Shown here: in pieces, positions 6,635 to 14,584 of the stretch
Position numbering within the stretch: the first letter of the stretch is position 1
Layout of the letters: each line of letters starts with the position of its first letter
Assembly: GCA_031275255.1 (NCBI GenBank)
Contig: JAISPA010000085.1
Location: 1 to 17,035 of the forward strand
DNA from: Acidaminococcales bacterium
Lineage (GTDB): Bacteria; Bacillota; Negativicutes; Acidaminococcales; JAISLQ01
Direction of reading: 5' to 3'
Length of the DNA stretch: 17,035 nt
Program-made: the position numbers and the translations under genes
The notes under the pieces: generated by a model
Told to the model about the DNA's origin: nothing
Databases searched by the model: none
The model's input: the letters and a program-made list of their open reading frames with translations, nothing else

Positions 6635-8368
6635 ATGGACAATGATATGGTAAATGTTACAATAGACGGCAGGAAAGTCAGCGTGCATAAAAGCGCGAGC
6701 GTCCTTAACGCGGCCAATAAAGCGGGAGCAAAAGTCCCGACTTTGTGCTATCATCCGGAACTGCGCCCGGAAGGCGCCTGCCGCGTATGCGTGGTGGAGG
6801 TGGAAGGTTCAAGGACGCTTGTCGCCTCCTGCGTATATCCGGTCAGCGAAGGCATGATCGTAAGGACCAACACCGACGCGGTGCGCCACGCCCGGCGCTC
6901 GGTGGTTGAACTGATGCTGGCCAATCATCCGCCCGATTGCCTTGTCTGCGTGCGCAACAAAAATTGTGAACTGCAAAAGGTCGCGGCTGAACTTGGCCTG
7001 AGGGAAATACGCTTTGACGGGGAAAAGAAAAAGCATCCGCTTGACGCGAACAACCCGTCCTTGGTGCGCGACAACGAGAAATGCATTTTGTGCGGGCGCT
7101 GCGTCAGGGTGTGTTCCGAACGGCAAGGCGTCCACGTCTACAGCTTTACCCGCCGCGGGTTTGGCACAGTGGTGTCGCCCGCCTTCGACGCGGGGCTCGA
7201 CGAGGCGGCCTGTACTTATTGCGGGCAATGCTCGGTGGTCTGCCCGACCGCCGCCATCACGGAAAAAGACGATGCCGAAGCGGTATGGAAAGCGATCAGC
7301 GACCCAACGAAGCACGTCATAATCCAAACCGCCCCGTCCGTGCGCGTTGCGCTCGGCGAAACGCAGGGGCTTGCCCCGGGCGCCATAGTGACAGGCAAGA
7401 TGGTGGCGGCATTAAGGCGCATGGGCTTTGACAAAGTGTTTGACACCAATTTCAGCGCCGACCTTACCATTATGGAAGAAGGCAGCGAATTTATCCACCG
7501 GCTGAAAAACGGCGGCAAATTGCCGATGGTTACCTCCTGCAGCCCCGGTTGGGTAAATTTGGCCGAAATGTTTTACCCTGATCTGCTCGAACATCTTTCC
7601 ACCGCCAAATCGCCGCAGCAGATGTTCGGCGCCGTGGCCAAAACCTACTACGCCGAAAAAAGCGGCATAGACCCCAAAAACATAGTGTCGGTGTCCGCCA
7701 TGCCCTGCACGGCGAAAAAAGCCGAAGCCGTACGCCCGCAAATGCGCTCCAGCGGCTATCAGGACGTTGATATAGTAATCACCACCCGCGAGCTTGGCCG
7801 CATGATCAAAGAGGCCGGCATAGACTTCGCGCAAATAGAGGAAGAGGAATTTGACGCCCCGATGGGCATCGGCAGCGGCGCGGGCGCGATTTTCGGCGCG
7901 ACCGGCGGCGTCATGGAAGCGGCGCTTAGGACCGCCTATGAACTTTTGACCGGGGAAGAACTCAAAAATTTGGATTTTAATGACGTGCGCGGGCTGAAAG
8001 GCTTAAAAGAAGCGTCGGTGAACATAGCGGGCGTTGAGGTAAAAGTCGCGGTGGTCAACACCCTGGGCGAGGCGCGGCAGATGATGGAAAGAGTAAGAGC
8101 GAAAGAGGCGCCTTATCATTTCATAGAAATCATGGCCTGCCCGGGCGGCTGCATCAGCGGCGGCGGGCAGCCGGCGCCGGTAGACGGCGAAATACGCATG
8201 AAGAGGCAGGCCTCCATCTACGAAATAGACCGGTGTTCTGCCGTGCGCAAATCGCACGAAAATCCCGCCGTCAAAACCCTTTACGCCGAATGGCTCGGCC
8301 AGCCGTTGGGAGAGAAGGCGCACAAACTGCTGCATACCCATTACCACGCCCAGCACAGAGGGATTTAA
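6635..8368 (+). CDS. hndD: [FeFe]-hydrogenase catalytic subunit (HydA/HndD)
   Basis: A 577-residue catalytic subunit that interconverts protons and H2. In order: an N-terminal [2Fe-2S] ferredoxin domain (C38, C49, C52, C66); a His-Cys [4Fe-4S] site (H98, C102, C105, C111); two [4Fe-4S] motifs (C150/153/156/160 and C193/196/199/203); and the H-cluster domain. The H-cluster motifs are TSCSPGW (300-306), MPCTAKKAE (356-364) and EIMACPGGCISGGGQP (498-513). The small-subunit tail ends in KSHENPAVKTLY and LLHTHYHAQ. No signal peptide is present, so it is cytoplasmic. GGAAAGGAG lies about 12 bases before ATG 6635. The first motif has Ser where the classical TSCCP has its second Cys. With the NuoE-, HndB- and NuoF-like subunits it would couple H2 to NAD(P)H and probably ferredoxin. 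Confidence 0.95.
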   Translation: MDNDMVNVTIDGRKVSVHKSASVLNAANKAGAKVPTLCYHPELRPEGACRVCVVEVEGSRTLVASCVYPVSEGMIVRTNTDAVRHARRSVVELMLANHPPDCLVCVRNKNCELQKVAAELGLREIRFDGEKKKHPLDANNPSLVRDNEKCILCGRCVRVCSERQGVHVYSFTRRGFGTVVSPAFDAGLDEAACTYCGQCSVVCPTAAITEKDDAEAVWKAISDPTKHVIIQTAPSVRVALGETQGLAPGAIVTGKMVAALRRMGFDKVFDTNFSADLTIMEEGSEFIHRLKNGGKLPMVTSCSPGWVNLAEMFYPDLLEHLSTAKSPQQMFGAVAKTYYAEKSGIDPKNIVSVSAMPCTAKKAEAVRPQMRSSGYQDVDIVITTRELGRMIKEAGIDFAQIEEEEFDAPMGIGSGAGAIFGATGGVMEAALRTAYELLTGEELKNLDFNDVRGLKGLKEASVNIAGVEVKVAVVNTLGEARQMMERVRAKEAPYHFIEIMACPGGCISGGGQPAPVDGEIRMKRQASIYEIDRCSAVRKSHENPAVKTLYAEWLGQPLGEKAHKLLHTHYHAQHRGI

Positions 8369-8376
8369 ATGAAATA

Positions 8377-8404
8377 GGCGCGCCCAGCCGCGGCTGGGCG
8401 CGCC
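8377..8404. terminator. Perfect 28-bp palindrome after the hydrogenase operon
   Basis: GGCGCGCCCAGC, then CGCG, then GCTGGGCGCGCC form a perfect inverted repeat 8 bases after the hydA stop. It would make a very stable hairpin on either strand and probably marks the end of the hydrogenase transcript. No U-run follows in either direction, so it is not a standard intrinsic terminator; it could act with Rho or as an RNA-stabilising 3' end. Confidence 0.5.
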
Positions 8405-8917
8405 GGACATTTGCCGGCGCCGGAAACCGCTTTTGTACGCGGTGTGTAAAAAAAAATTTTTGACTGTTCATTTGTCCGTTTTTTTGGTAGAATAAAAACA
8501 GGATAATTAAACTGGACGAACATAAATAAAATTATGAAGAGCGGCAGGAGTTTGCAAAAAAAAGCAGAATATATAACTACATTACAATGAAGTAGGGGTT
8601 AATATTATTGCCGACAAGTACAGCCGTTTGTTAGCCGTAATTGAATACGCCATGCATTTAGACATACATATAGACCAAAAAGGCATGCTTTGGTGGGAAA
8701 TATGTTTTGGAACAGTTTACGGCTTCCGTTCTTGGCGAAAGAGCAGATATTTGGTGAACTGGCACTTGGTGATGGAGCTTTTTGAATGTGTTCATTATCT
8801 GGGTGACTGTTTTTTGTTGCTTTGTTGCGGTTATAACAGGAGGCGGGCGGATTTTTGCGGCCTTTAAGCGGGGCTGCCAAATAGACATAGATCAGCAAAA
8901 TTTAAGGAGGAAGAAGA
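8405..8917. other. AT-richer intergenic stretch without a recognised gene
   Basis: About 510 bases separate the hydrogenase and CoA-transferase genes, and much of this is visibly AT-richer than the flanks. Near 8445-8510 are runs of A and T, a TTGACT at 8460, a TAGAAT at 8488 and a GATAAT at 8502, but no pair has good promoter spacing. A 79-codon open frame (8628-8867, TTG start) encodes a Trp/Cys-rich peptide I do not recognise, and it lacks a ribosome site. The opposite strand also has an unconvincing open frame. The sequence could be a regulatory leader, or decayed or recently acquired DNA. I saw no tRNA, cobalamin-riboswitch core or insertion-sequence ends. The 3' end carries the CoA-transferase ribosome site AAGGAGG (8904-8910). 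Confidence 0.4.
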
Positions 8918-10435
8918 ATGGGAATTGAAATCAGCGATCGTATCAAAAACAAAGCTCTTCTCGCAAAAGTGACCACGGCCGAGGCGGCCGCCGATCTGAT
9001 CAAGGACGGTATGAACATCGGCGTAAGCGGCTTTACCCCCGCCGGGTACCCCAAAGCGGTGCCTTTGGCGCTCGCGAAAAAAGCCGAGGCCGGGCAAGCG
9101 CCCTTGAAAGTCAACCTTTGGACAGGGGCGTCGGTCGGCGCCGAGCTTGACGGCTCCTGGGCCAAAGCCGGTATTCTTGGCAAACGGCTGCCCTATCAGA
9201 CCAACAACGAAATAAGAAACGCCATAAACGCCGGCAAGATAAACTACACGGATCTTCATCTTAGCCATGTCGCCCAGATGTCCCGCTACGGCTTTTTGGG
9301 CGGCGGCGTTGACCTCGCCATAATCGAGGCCTGCAGGATCACCGAAGACGGCGGCATCGTCGGCACCACTTCCGAGGGCAACTCCGCCTCCTTTGTGCAA
9401 AGCGCCAAACAGGTCATAGTGGAGATTAACGTTACGCAGCCGGAAGAACTGGAAAAAATGCACGACGTTTATATCCCGCTTGATCCGCCCCACCGCCAGC
9501 CCATCCCCATTACCAGGGCGGACGACCGCATCGGCACCACCTACATACCTTGCGATCCGAACAAAATAATCGCCATAGTACCCTGCGACATTATCGACGG
9601 CACCCGGCCGCTGGCCGCGATCGACGATGACGCCAAAGCCATGAGCGGTCATCTTATCGAATTTTTGCAGAACGAGATCAAACAGGGCCGCCTGCCGAAG
9701 AACCTTTTGCCGCTGCAATCCGGCGTGGGCTCGGTAGCCAACGCCGTTATCGCCGGCCTGGTCAATTCCCCGTTTGAAAATCTTTCCGTTTATACCGAAG
9801 TCGTCCAGGACGGCATGTTTGACCTTATCGACGCCGGCAAATTGGTGGTGGCGTCCGGCACCTCGCTCAGCCCGTCGCCGGATGCGCTGAAACACTTTTA
9901 CGCCAACATCGGCAAATATCTTCCGCGGCTCATACTGCGCCCGCAGGAGATTTCCAACAGCCCTGAAATCGCTCGCCGCCTGGGCGTTATCGCCATGAAC
10001 ACCGCCATAGAGTACGACATCTACGGACACGTCAACTCCACGCATACGCTCGGCACCAAGATGATGAACGGCATCGGCGGCTCCGGCGACTTTGCCAGAA
10101 ACGCCTATCTGACCTTCTTCTTCACCAATTCCGTAGCCAAAAAGGGCGATATTTCCTCGGTCGTTCCCATGTGCTCGCACATTGACTCCACCGAGCACGA
10201 CATCGACGTGTTTGTTACCGAGCGCGGCGTCGCCGACGTCCGCGGCCTGTCTCCGAAAGAGCGCGCCAAGGTCATTATCGAAAAGACCGCCCACCCGGAT
10301 TATCAGCCGTTGCTCAGGGATTATGTAAAAAGGGCCGCCGACAAGCTTGGCCCTGTCCACACCCCGCACCTTTTGGACGAGGCGCTTTCTTTCCATACCC
10401 GTTTCATCGAAACCGGCAGCATGAAAGTAAAATAA
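8918..10435 (+). CDS. Succinyl-CoA:acetate/propionate CoA-transferase (acetyl-CoA hydrolase/transferase family)
   Basis: A 505-residue class I CoA-transferase that moves CoA between acyl groups through a glutamyl-CoA intermediate. Landmarks are SGFTPAGYPKAVP (37-49), GGGVDLAIIEACRI (128-141), the catalytic segment SVYTEVVQDGMFDLI with E294, and GIGGSGDFARNAYL near residue 390. E294 falls at the same number as the catalytic glutamate I recall for AarC of Acetobacter. The full length is typical. In this operon it most likely transfers CoA from propionyl-CoA to succinate, releasing propionate and feeding succinyl-CoA to the mutase; acetate could be an alternative partner. The start has AAGGAGG 7 bases upstream. 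Homologues are named Cat1, ScpC or AarC; substrate choice cannot be read from sequence alone. Confidence 0.9.
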   Translation: MGIEISDRIKNKALLAKVTTAEAAADLIKDGMNIGVSGFTPAGYPKAVPLALAKKAEAGQAPLKVNLWTGASVGAELDGSWAKAGILGKRLPYQTNNEIRNAINAGKINYTDLHLSHVAQMSRYGFLGGGVDLAIIEACRITEDGGIVGTTSEGNSASFVQSAKQVIVEINVTQPEELEKMHDVYIPLDPPHRQPIPITRADDRIGTTYIPCDPNKIIAIVPCDIIDGTRPLAAIDDDAKAMSGHLIEFLQNEIKQGRLPKNLLPLQSGVGSVANAVIAGLVNSPFENLSVYTEVVQDGMFDLIDAGKLVVASGTSLSPSPDALKHFYANIGKYLPRLILRPQEISNSPEIARRLGVIAMNTAIEYDIYGHVNSTHTLGTKMMNGIGGSGDFARNAYLTFFFTNSVAKKGDISSVVPMCSHIDSTEHDIDVFVTERGVADVRGLSPKERAKVIIEKTAHPDYQPLLRDYVKRAADKLGPVHTPHLLDEALSFHTRFIETGSMKVK

Positions 10436-10463
10436 ATCAATCGCTGAACCGGCCCGCCCTAAG

Positions 10464-10484
10464 CCCGCCGCCGGAGGCGGCGGG
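10464..10484. repeat. GC-rich hairpin after the CoA-transferase gene
   Basis: CCCGCCGCC, loop GGA, GGCGGCGGG: a perfect 9-bp stem 28 bases after the stop codon. No U-tract follows. It is the first of several hairpins in the gap 10436-10681, which holds no gene I can support. It may terminate or stabilise the upstream transcript. Confidence 0.5.
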
Positions 10485-10578
10485 AACCGGATGGCGGCTG
10501 AGCCGCTGGAGCCGGCTGTCATGCGGCGCGAGCCGAGTATCCCGTCGCATTGCGCCCGTACGACAGGGCGCGGCCTGA

Positions 10579-10604
10579 GCGGGCGGCAGACTACCGCCGC
10601 CCGC
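10579..10604. repeat. GC-rich hairpin upstream of the mutase gene
   Basis: GCGGGCGGC (10579-10587) pairs perfectly with GCCGCCCGC (10596-10604) across an 8-base loop. A smaller stem lies just upstream (GCGCCC 10552-10557 with GGGCGC 10566-10571), and another downstream (CCGGG 10634-10638 with CCCGG 10645-10649). None has a U-run. They would give the mutase mRNA a strongly structured leader if transcription reads through from the CoA-transferase. Confidence 0.45.
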
Positions 10605-10681
10605 CGGCGCATAAGACGGCTGTCATTCCATACCCGGGTTATTTCCCGGTTGTATGAAGAAATAATAAGGAGGATTAGAGA

Positions 10682-12331
10682 ATGGCAAATGAAAAATTAC
10701 TGGAAGGGTTGAAAGCGTACAACGCCGCAGTGGAAAAGACGCTTGCAAAATCACCCGAACGCACCAACCTGGAGGTAAACAGACTTTACACCCCGCTGGA
10801 CATTGAAAAATTCGACTATGAAACCAGCCTGGGGTTCCCCGGCTCGTACCCGTTCACCCGCGGCGTACAGCCAACCATGTATCGCGGCCGTTTCTGGACC
10901 ATGCGCATGTACGCCGGTTTCGCGACCGCGGCCGAGTCCAACAAGCGTTACCGCCTGCTGCTGGAAAGAGGCGGTTCGGGTCTTTCCTGCGCTTTCGACC
11001 TGCCGACGCAGATTGGCTATGATTCCGACGATCCGATCGCCGAAGGCGAAGTCGGTAAAGTGGGCGTCGCCATCGACTCCCTGGAAGATATGGAAGTATT
11101 GTTTGATCAGATTCCGCTGGGCAAGGTTTCCACTTCCATGACCATCAACGCCCCGGCGGCCATCCTTTTGGCCATGTACATCGCGGTGGCCGAAAAACAG
11201 GGCGTGCCGGCCGACCAGCTTAACGGCACCATCCAGAACGACATATTGAAGGAGTATTCATCCCGCGGCACCTATATTTTCCCGCCCGGACCCTCCATGC
11301 GCCTCATCACCAATATATTTGAATATTGCTCGAAAAACGTGCCCAGATGGAACAGCATTTCCATTTCCGGCTATCACATCCGCGAGGCCGGCGCAACGGC
11401 CGCCCAGGAAATCGCCTTTACCATCGCCGACGGCATAGCCTATGTCGAGGCGGCGCTCAAAGCCGGCATGGACATAGACGATTTTGCCGGCAGCCTGTCT
11501 TTCTTCTGGAACGCCCATAACAACGTGCTGGAAGAGGTCGCCAAATTCCGCGCCTCCCGCCGCGTATGGTCCAAACTCATGAAAGAGCGTTTCGGCGCAA
11601 AAAAACCCAAATCCCAGATGCTGCGCGTGCATACCCAGACCGCCGGCTCCATGCTGACCGCCCAGCAGCCTGACAACAACATCGTCCGCGTGGCCCTGCA
11701 GACGGCTGCCGCCGTAATGGGCGGGACCCAGTCCCTGCACACCAACTCCAAAGACGAGGCGCTGGCCCTTCCGTCGGAAGCGTCGGTGACCATCGCCCTG
11801 CGCACCCAGCAGATAGTCGCGGAAGAAAGCGGCCTTGCCGACGTGGTCGATCCATTGGGCGGCTCTTATTATGTAGAGGCCCTGACCGACAAGATCGAAG
11901 CCGAATGCTGGGACTACATCAAGAAGATTGACGAGCTCGGCGGCGCGCCGGTCGCGATCGAAAAAGGCTATATCCAGAGGGAGATACAGGAAAGCGCTTA
12001 CAAATGGCAGATGCAGGTTGAAAAAGGCGAGCGTGTCATCGTCGGCGTTAACAAGTACATAGACAAGAAAGAAGTACCCCCGAAAGACCTTCTGCGTGTG
12101 GACGCTTCCGTAGGCGAGGGCCAGAAGAAGCGTTTGGCCGCCTTAAGAGCCAAACGCGACAACGCCGCCGTAAACGCGGCGCTTGACGCGCTGGAAGCAG
12201 GCGCCAAAGATGAAAAAGTAAATCTTATGCCGCTTATTCTTACCGCGGTCAAAACCTACGCTACCGAAGGCGAAATTTGCAAACGCCTGCGCAAAGTGTT
12301 CGGCGAATACAAAGCCATCAGCACACTGTAA
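10682..12331 (+). CDS. Methylmalonyl-CoA mutase, large (catalytic) subunit
   Basis: A 549-residue catalytic chain of the split, B12-dependent mutase that interconverts succinyl-CoA and methylmalonyl-CoA. Motifs include [20 protein letters not shown] (55-74), [12 protein letters not shown] (76-87), the TIM-barrel segment [14 protein letters not shown] (105-118), FPPGPSMR with R207, and [14 protein letters not shown] with H232, the substrate-binding arginine and histidine regions. It lacks the C-terminal B12-binding domain, which is encoded by the next gene, a common arrangement in Bacillota and archaea. GGAGG lies 8 bases upstream of ATG 10682. The residue aligned by motif with MutB Tyr89 of Propionibacterium is Gln63 here; I believe this is common in the split form. 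Another acyl-CoA mutase activity is possible but unlikely, given the epimerase and decarboxylase genes. Confidence 0.93.
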   Translation: MANEKLLEGLKAYNAAVEKTLAKSPERTNLEVNRLYTPLDIEKFDYETSLGFPGSYPFTRGVQPTMYRGRFWTMRMYAGFATAAESNKRYRLLLERGGSGLSCAFDLPTQIGYDSDDPIAEGEVGKVGVAIDSLEDMEVLFDQIPLGKVSTSMTINAPAAILLAMYIAVAEKQGVPADQLNGTIQNDILKEYSSRGTYIFPPGPSMRLITNIFEYCSKNVPRWNSISISGYHIREAGATAAQEIAFTIADGIAYVEAALKAGMDIDDFAGSLSFFWNAHNNVLEEVAKFRASRRVWSKLMKERFGAKKPKSQMLRVHTQTAGSMLTAQQPDNNIVRVALQTAAAVMGGTQSLHTNSKDEALALPSEASVTIALRTQQIVAEESGLADVVDPLGGSYYVEALTDKIEAECWDYIKKIDELGGAPVAIEKGYIQREIQESAYKWQMQVEKGERVIVGVNKYIDKKEVPPKDLLRVDASVGEGQKKRLAALRAKRDNAAVNAALDALEAGAKDEKVNLMPLILTAVKTYATEGEICKRLRKVFGEYKAISTL

Positions 12332-12363
12332 TCAAGAAGAGATTTTAGGGAGGGAATTATATA

Positions 12364-12759
12364 ATGGCAGAAAAAAGGATTAGAGTATTGGTTGCGAAGC
12401 CGGGCCTGGACGGGCACGACCGCGGCGCCAAAGTGGTTGCCCGCGCCCTGCGCGACGCCGGTTTTGAAGTAATCTACACAGGCATACGCCTGACCCCGGA
12501 ACAAATAGTGGAGACCGCCCTGCAAGAAGACGTCAACGTGGTGGCGCTCAGCCTTCTGTCCGGCGCCCACAACACGCTTTTCCCGGAAGTTACCAAACTG
12601 CTGAAGGAAAAAGGGTTGAACGACGTGCTGGTCATCGGCGGCGGCGTCATTCCCGACGCGGACATCCCCAGCCTCAAAGCGGCCGGCATTGCCGACATCT
12701 ATACGCCCGGCACGCCTACCGGCAAGATAGTCGAATTTATCAAGGCTAACGTGAAATAA
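12364..12759 (+). CDS. Methylmalonyl-CoA mutase, small (cobalamin-binding) subunit
   Basis: A 131-residue Rossmann-like B12-binding domain. The cobalt-ligating motif DGHDRG (16-21, with H18 as lower axial ligand) is followed by SLLSGAHN (about 58-65) and GGGVIPDAD (97-105), the classical DxHxxG...SxL...GG signature. It would form the active mutase with the preceding 549-residue subunit, holding adenosylcobalamin. It starts 32 bases after the large subunit, with AGGGAGGG just upstream, so both are expressed together. The length is normal for the split small subunit. Confidence 0.94.
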   Translation: MAEKRIRVLVAKPGLDGHDRGAKVVARALRDAGFEVIYTGIRLTPEQIVETALQEDVNVVALSLLSGAHNTLFPEVTKLLKEKGLNDVLVIGGGVIPDADIPSLKAAGIADIYTPGTPTGKIVEFIKANVK

Positions 12760-12768
12760 CAGTGGCAA

Positions 12769-12810
12769 AGTCTTGCGGCAGCCGGCGCCAGGCCGGGCTG
12801 CCGCAAGACT
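12769..12810. repeat. Long perfect hairpin after the mutase small subunit
   Basis: AGTCTTGCGGCAGCC (12769-12783) and GGCTGCCGCAAGACT (12796-12810) form a perfect 15-bp stem around a 12-base GC-rich loop. It lies 9 bases after the stop codon. No U-tract follows, so it may protect the upstream mRNA or act as a Rho-assisted or attenuating signal. A second stem, GACTGCC (12807-12813) with GGCAGTC (12832-12838), shares four bases with it, so the two structures compete. Confidence 0.6.
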
Positions 12811-12990
12811 GCCGCGCCGCAAAAGGCGTCAGGCAGTCCGGGGAGAAAGCGCCATGGCCTAAAACATGAACATCCCGGCGACAACTCGTTCAATCTTTCA
12901 GATGGCGGGCATTGCAGCCTGCGCAACCGGGGGACCCGGCTGCCGGGCCATGCAAAACGGCCGACATCATTCTTCAAGGCGGTGTACCTA

Positions 12991-13932
12991 ATGGATATTG
13001 TTAAAGGCGTACTGGATAGATCACGGTTGGCGGCGGCAAAAGGCATAACCGCCGTTGAAAATGAATATCCGGAAGCGACGGGTATAATGCAGGCCCTTTA
13101 TCCGCATACCGGCCGGGCATATATACTCGGAATTACTGGCCCGCCCGGAGCTGGAAAAAGCACATTGACAGATAAGCTGGCCAAAGAATACCGCAAGCGC
13201 GGCAAAACGGTCGGCATTATTGCGGTTGATCCTACAAGCCCATATTCTGGCGGCGCTATCCTGGGCGATCGTATCAGAATGATGGACATAGCTATGGATG
13301 AAGGCGTATTCATCCGCAGCATGGCCACCCGCGGCAGTCTCGGCGGTCTGTCGCAAAAGACGGCGGACGCCGTAAAAGTTTTGGACGCTTTCGGCTGTGA
13401 CATTATCATAATCGAAACGGTTGGCGTTGGGCAATCGGAAGTGGATATTGTAAAAACAGCCGACACGACCATGGTGGTCCTTGTCCCGGGCCTGGGTGAC
13501 GACATACAGGCGATAAAAGCGGGTATTCTCGAAATAGGCGATCTTTTCACCATCAACAAAGCCGACCGCGAAGGCGTGGAGAAACTGCATATCGAGATCG
13601 AAATGATGCTGGAACTTAGCGGCAACAAAACCGGCTGGAAGCCGCCGATCAACCGCACCATCGCCAGCGAGAGCGAAGGCGTACTGAGCGTGATGGACTC
13701 CATAGAGGCGCACGCCAAGTACCTCAAAGAATCAGATGAACTGAAAACGCGCCGGGCGGAGAGCATAAAGACGGAACTTCTGGCCATGATCGCCGAGCGC
13801 ATAAGGCGGCACATCAACAAGACAGTCGCGGAAACGCGCGATTTTGAAAATACCATCCTCCGCCTGCAGCAACGGGAAATAGACCCTTATTCCATCGCCG
13901 ACGACATACTCGATAAAATTATTAAACAATGA
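12991..13932 (+). CDS. meaB: MeaB/ArgK-type GTPase, mutase chaperone
   Basis: A 313-residue P-loop GTPase of the MeaB (formerly ArgK) family, which gates cobalamin loading and protects methylmalonyl-CoA mutase from inactivation. The Walker A motif is GPPGAGKST (50-58). It is followed by AVDPTSPYSGGAILGDRIRM (78-97), ATRGSLGGL (112-120), the IIIETVGVGQSE switch region (139-150) and the guanine-specificity motif NKAD (189-192). ATG 12991 is preferred, with AAGGCGG 8-10 bases upstream; an in-frame GTG at 12982 would add three residues. The gene sits between mutase and epimerase genes, as expected. A 231-base GC-rich gap with hairpins precedes it and holds no gene I can support. Confidence 0.94.
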   Translation: MDIVKGVLDRSRLAAAKGITAVENEYPEATGIMQALYPHTGRAYILGITGPPGAGKSTLTDKLAKEYRKRGKTVGIIAVDPTSPYSGGAILGDRIRMMDIAMDEGVFIRSMATRGSLGGLSQKTADAVKVLDAFGCDIIIIETVGVGQSEVDIVKTADTTMVVLVPGLGDDIQAIKAGILEIGDLFTINKADREGVEKLHIEIEMMLELSGNKTGWKPPINRTIASESEGVLSVMDSIEAHAKYLKESDELKTRRAESIKTELLAMIAERIRRHINKTVAETRDFENTILRLQQREIDPYSIADDILDKIIKQ

Positions 13933-13939
13933 ACCAGCT

Positions 13940-13991
13940 CTCTCCGGTAAGCATAGCTTACCCTTTCGCGGACGGGCGTTCAGCGGGAGAG
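13940..13991. repeat. Nested inverted repeats between meaB and the epimerase gene
   Basis: An outer stem CTCTCC (13940-13945) with GGAGAG (13986-13991) encloses an immediately adjacent inner hairpin, GGTAAGC-ATA-GCTTACC (13946-13962). A third hairpin, CTTCC-GGA-GGAAG, follows at 13999-14011. None has a U-tract. The layout would fold as a branched RNA; it could be an mRNA processing or stability element, or simply a palindrome-rich spacer. Confidence 0.4.
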
Positions 13992-14066
13992 GAATCTTCT
14001 TCCGGAGGAAGCCCTGTCCAATAAAATGTCAAAAAGCAAAACAAATAAAAATTAGGGGGAAGTTAA

Positions 14067-14531
14067 ATGAGTTTCAAAGTATTGTGCATTGACCACATCG
14101 GTATCGGGGTCAAAGACCTTAATGCCACAAAAAAACTTTACCAGGACACTTTCGGCATACAACCGCTGCCGGAAGACGAAATCGTCGCGCCGCAGAAGGT
14201 CAAGGTCAGCTTTTTCCCGCTCGGCCCGGCCGGCGAACTGGAATTTTTGGAATCAACTGAGCCGGACGGCCCGATCGGCAAATTTATGGCTGACAAAGGC
14301 GAAACCGCCATACAGCACGTCGCGCTCCGCGTCGACGACATCGGCGCGGCCCTTGCCGAGCTTGAAGCCAAAGGAGTGCGCCTGATCGACAAAAAACCCC
14401 GCTACGGCGCGGCCGGTTCCGCTATCGCTTTCCTGCACCCGAAATCAACTCCCGGCATACTTGTGGAGATTTGCGAACGCAAACCGCACAAATATAAATT
14501 TGATCCCGTAACCAAAGATCTCATTGAATAG
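14067..14531 (+). CDS. mce: Methylmalonyl-CoA epimerase
   Basis: A 154-residue vicinal-oxygen-chelate (glyoxalase-fold) protein that interconverts the R and S isomers of methylmalonyl-CoA, linking the mutase to the decarboxylase. The two repeats begin with [11 protein letters not shown] and [11 protein letters not shown]. Probable metal ligands are H10, E59 in GELEF, H84 and E134 in ILVEICE, in the pattern of the Propionibacterium enzyme. [15 protein letters not shown] is a typical epimerase ending. AGGGGGAAG lies upstream of the ATG. It sits between meaB and mmdA, so the assignment is supported by both motif and context. Confidence 0.94.
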   Translation: MSFKVLCIDHIGIGVKDLNATKKLYQDTFGIQPLPEDEIVAPQKVKVSFFPLGPAGELEFLESTEPDGPIGKFMADKGETAIQHVALRVDDIGAALAELEAKGVRLIDKKPRYGAAGSAIAFLHPKSTPGILVEICERKPHKYKFDPVTKDLIE

Positions 14532-14584
14532 GCAAAAGCCGGCATAAAAAGCAGCTGCCGAAAACTGTATGGAGGTGTAATAAT

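Noticed and set aside
4888..6717. A 609-codon open frame on the minus strand opposite hndC
   Set aside because: It is antisense to the secure NuoF-like gene, shows no family motifs and has no ribosome site; a codon-bias artefact.
8460..8493. Promoter made of TTGACT (8460) and TAGAAT (8488)
   Set aside because: The spacer is 22 bases, too long for a standard promoter; kept only as part of the gap description.
8534..8590. An 18-codon ATG frame in the AT-rich gap
   Set aside because: Too short and without a clear ribosome site or conserved content.
8605..8898. A 97-codon open frame on the minus strand in the AT-rich gap
   Set aside because: No ribosome site, no recognised motif, and it overlaps an equally unsupported plus-strand frame.
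8405..8917. Possible cobalamin riboswitch upstream of the B12-dependent pathway
   Set aside because: I looked for the conserved B12-box and receptor core in this gap and in 10436-10681 and saw neither.
10491..10712. A 73-codon plus-strand frame in the gap before the mutase gene
   Set aside because: It runs through several hairpins, is Arg-rich, and overlaps the well-supported mutase start in another frame.
12866..12991. A 41-residue leader peptide ending in TAATG at meaB
   Set aside because: There is no ribosome site, the composition is not protein-like, and it overlaps hairpin-rich sequence; kept only as a note in a finding.
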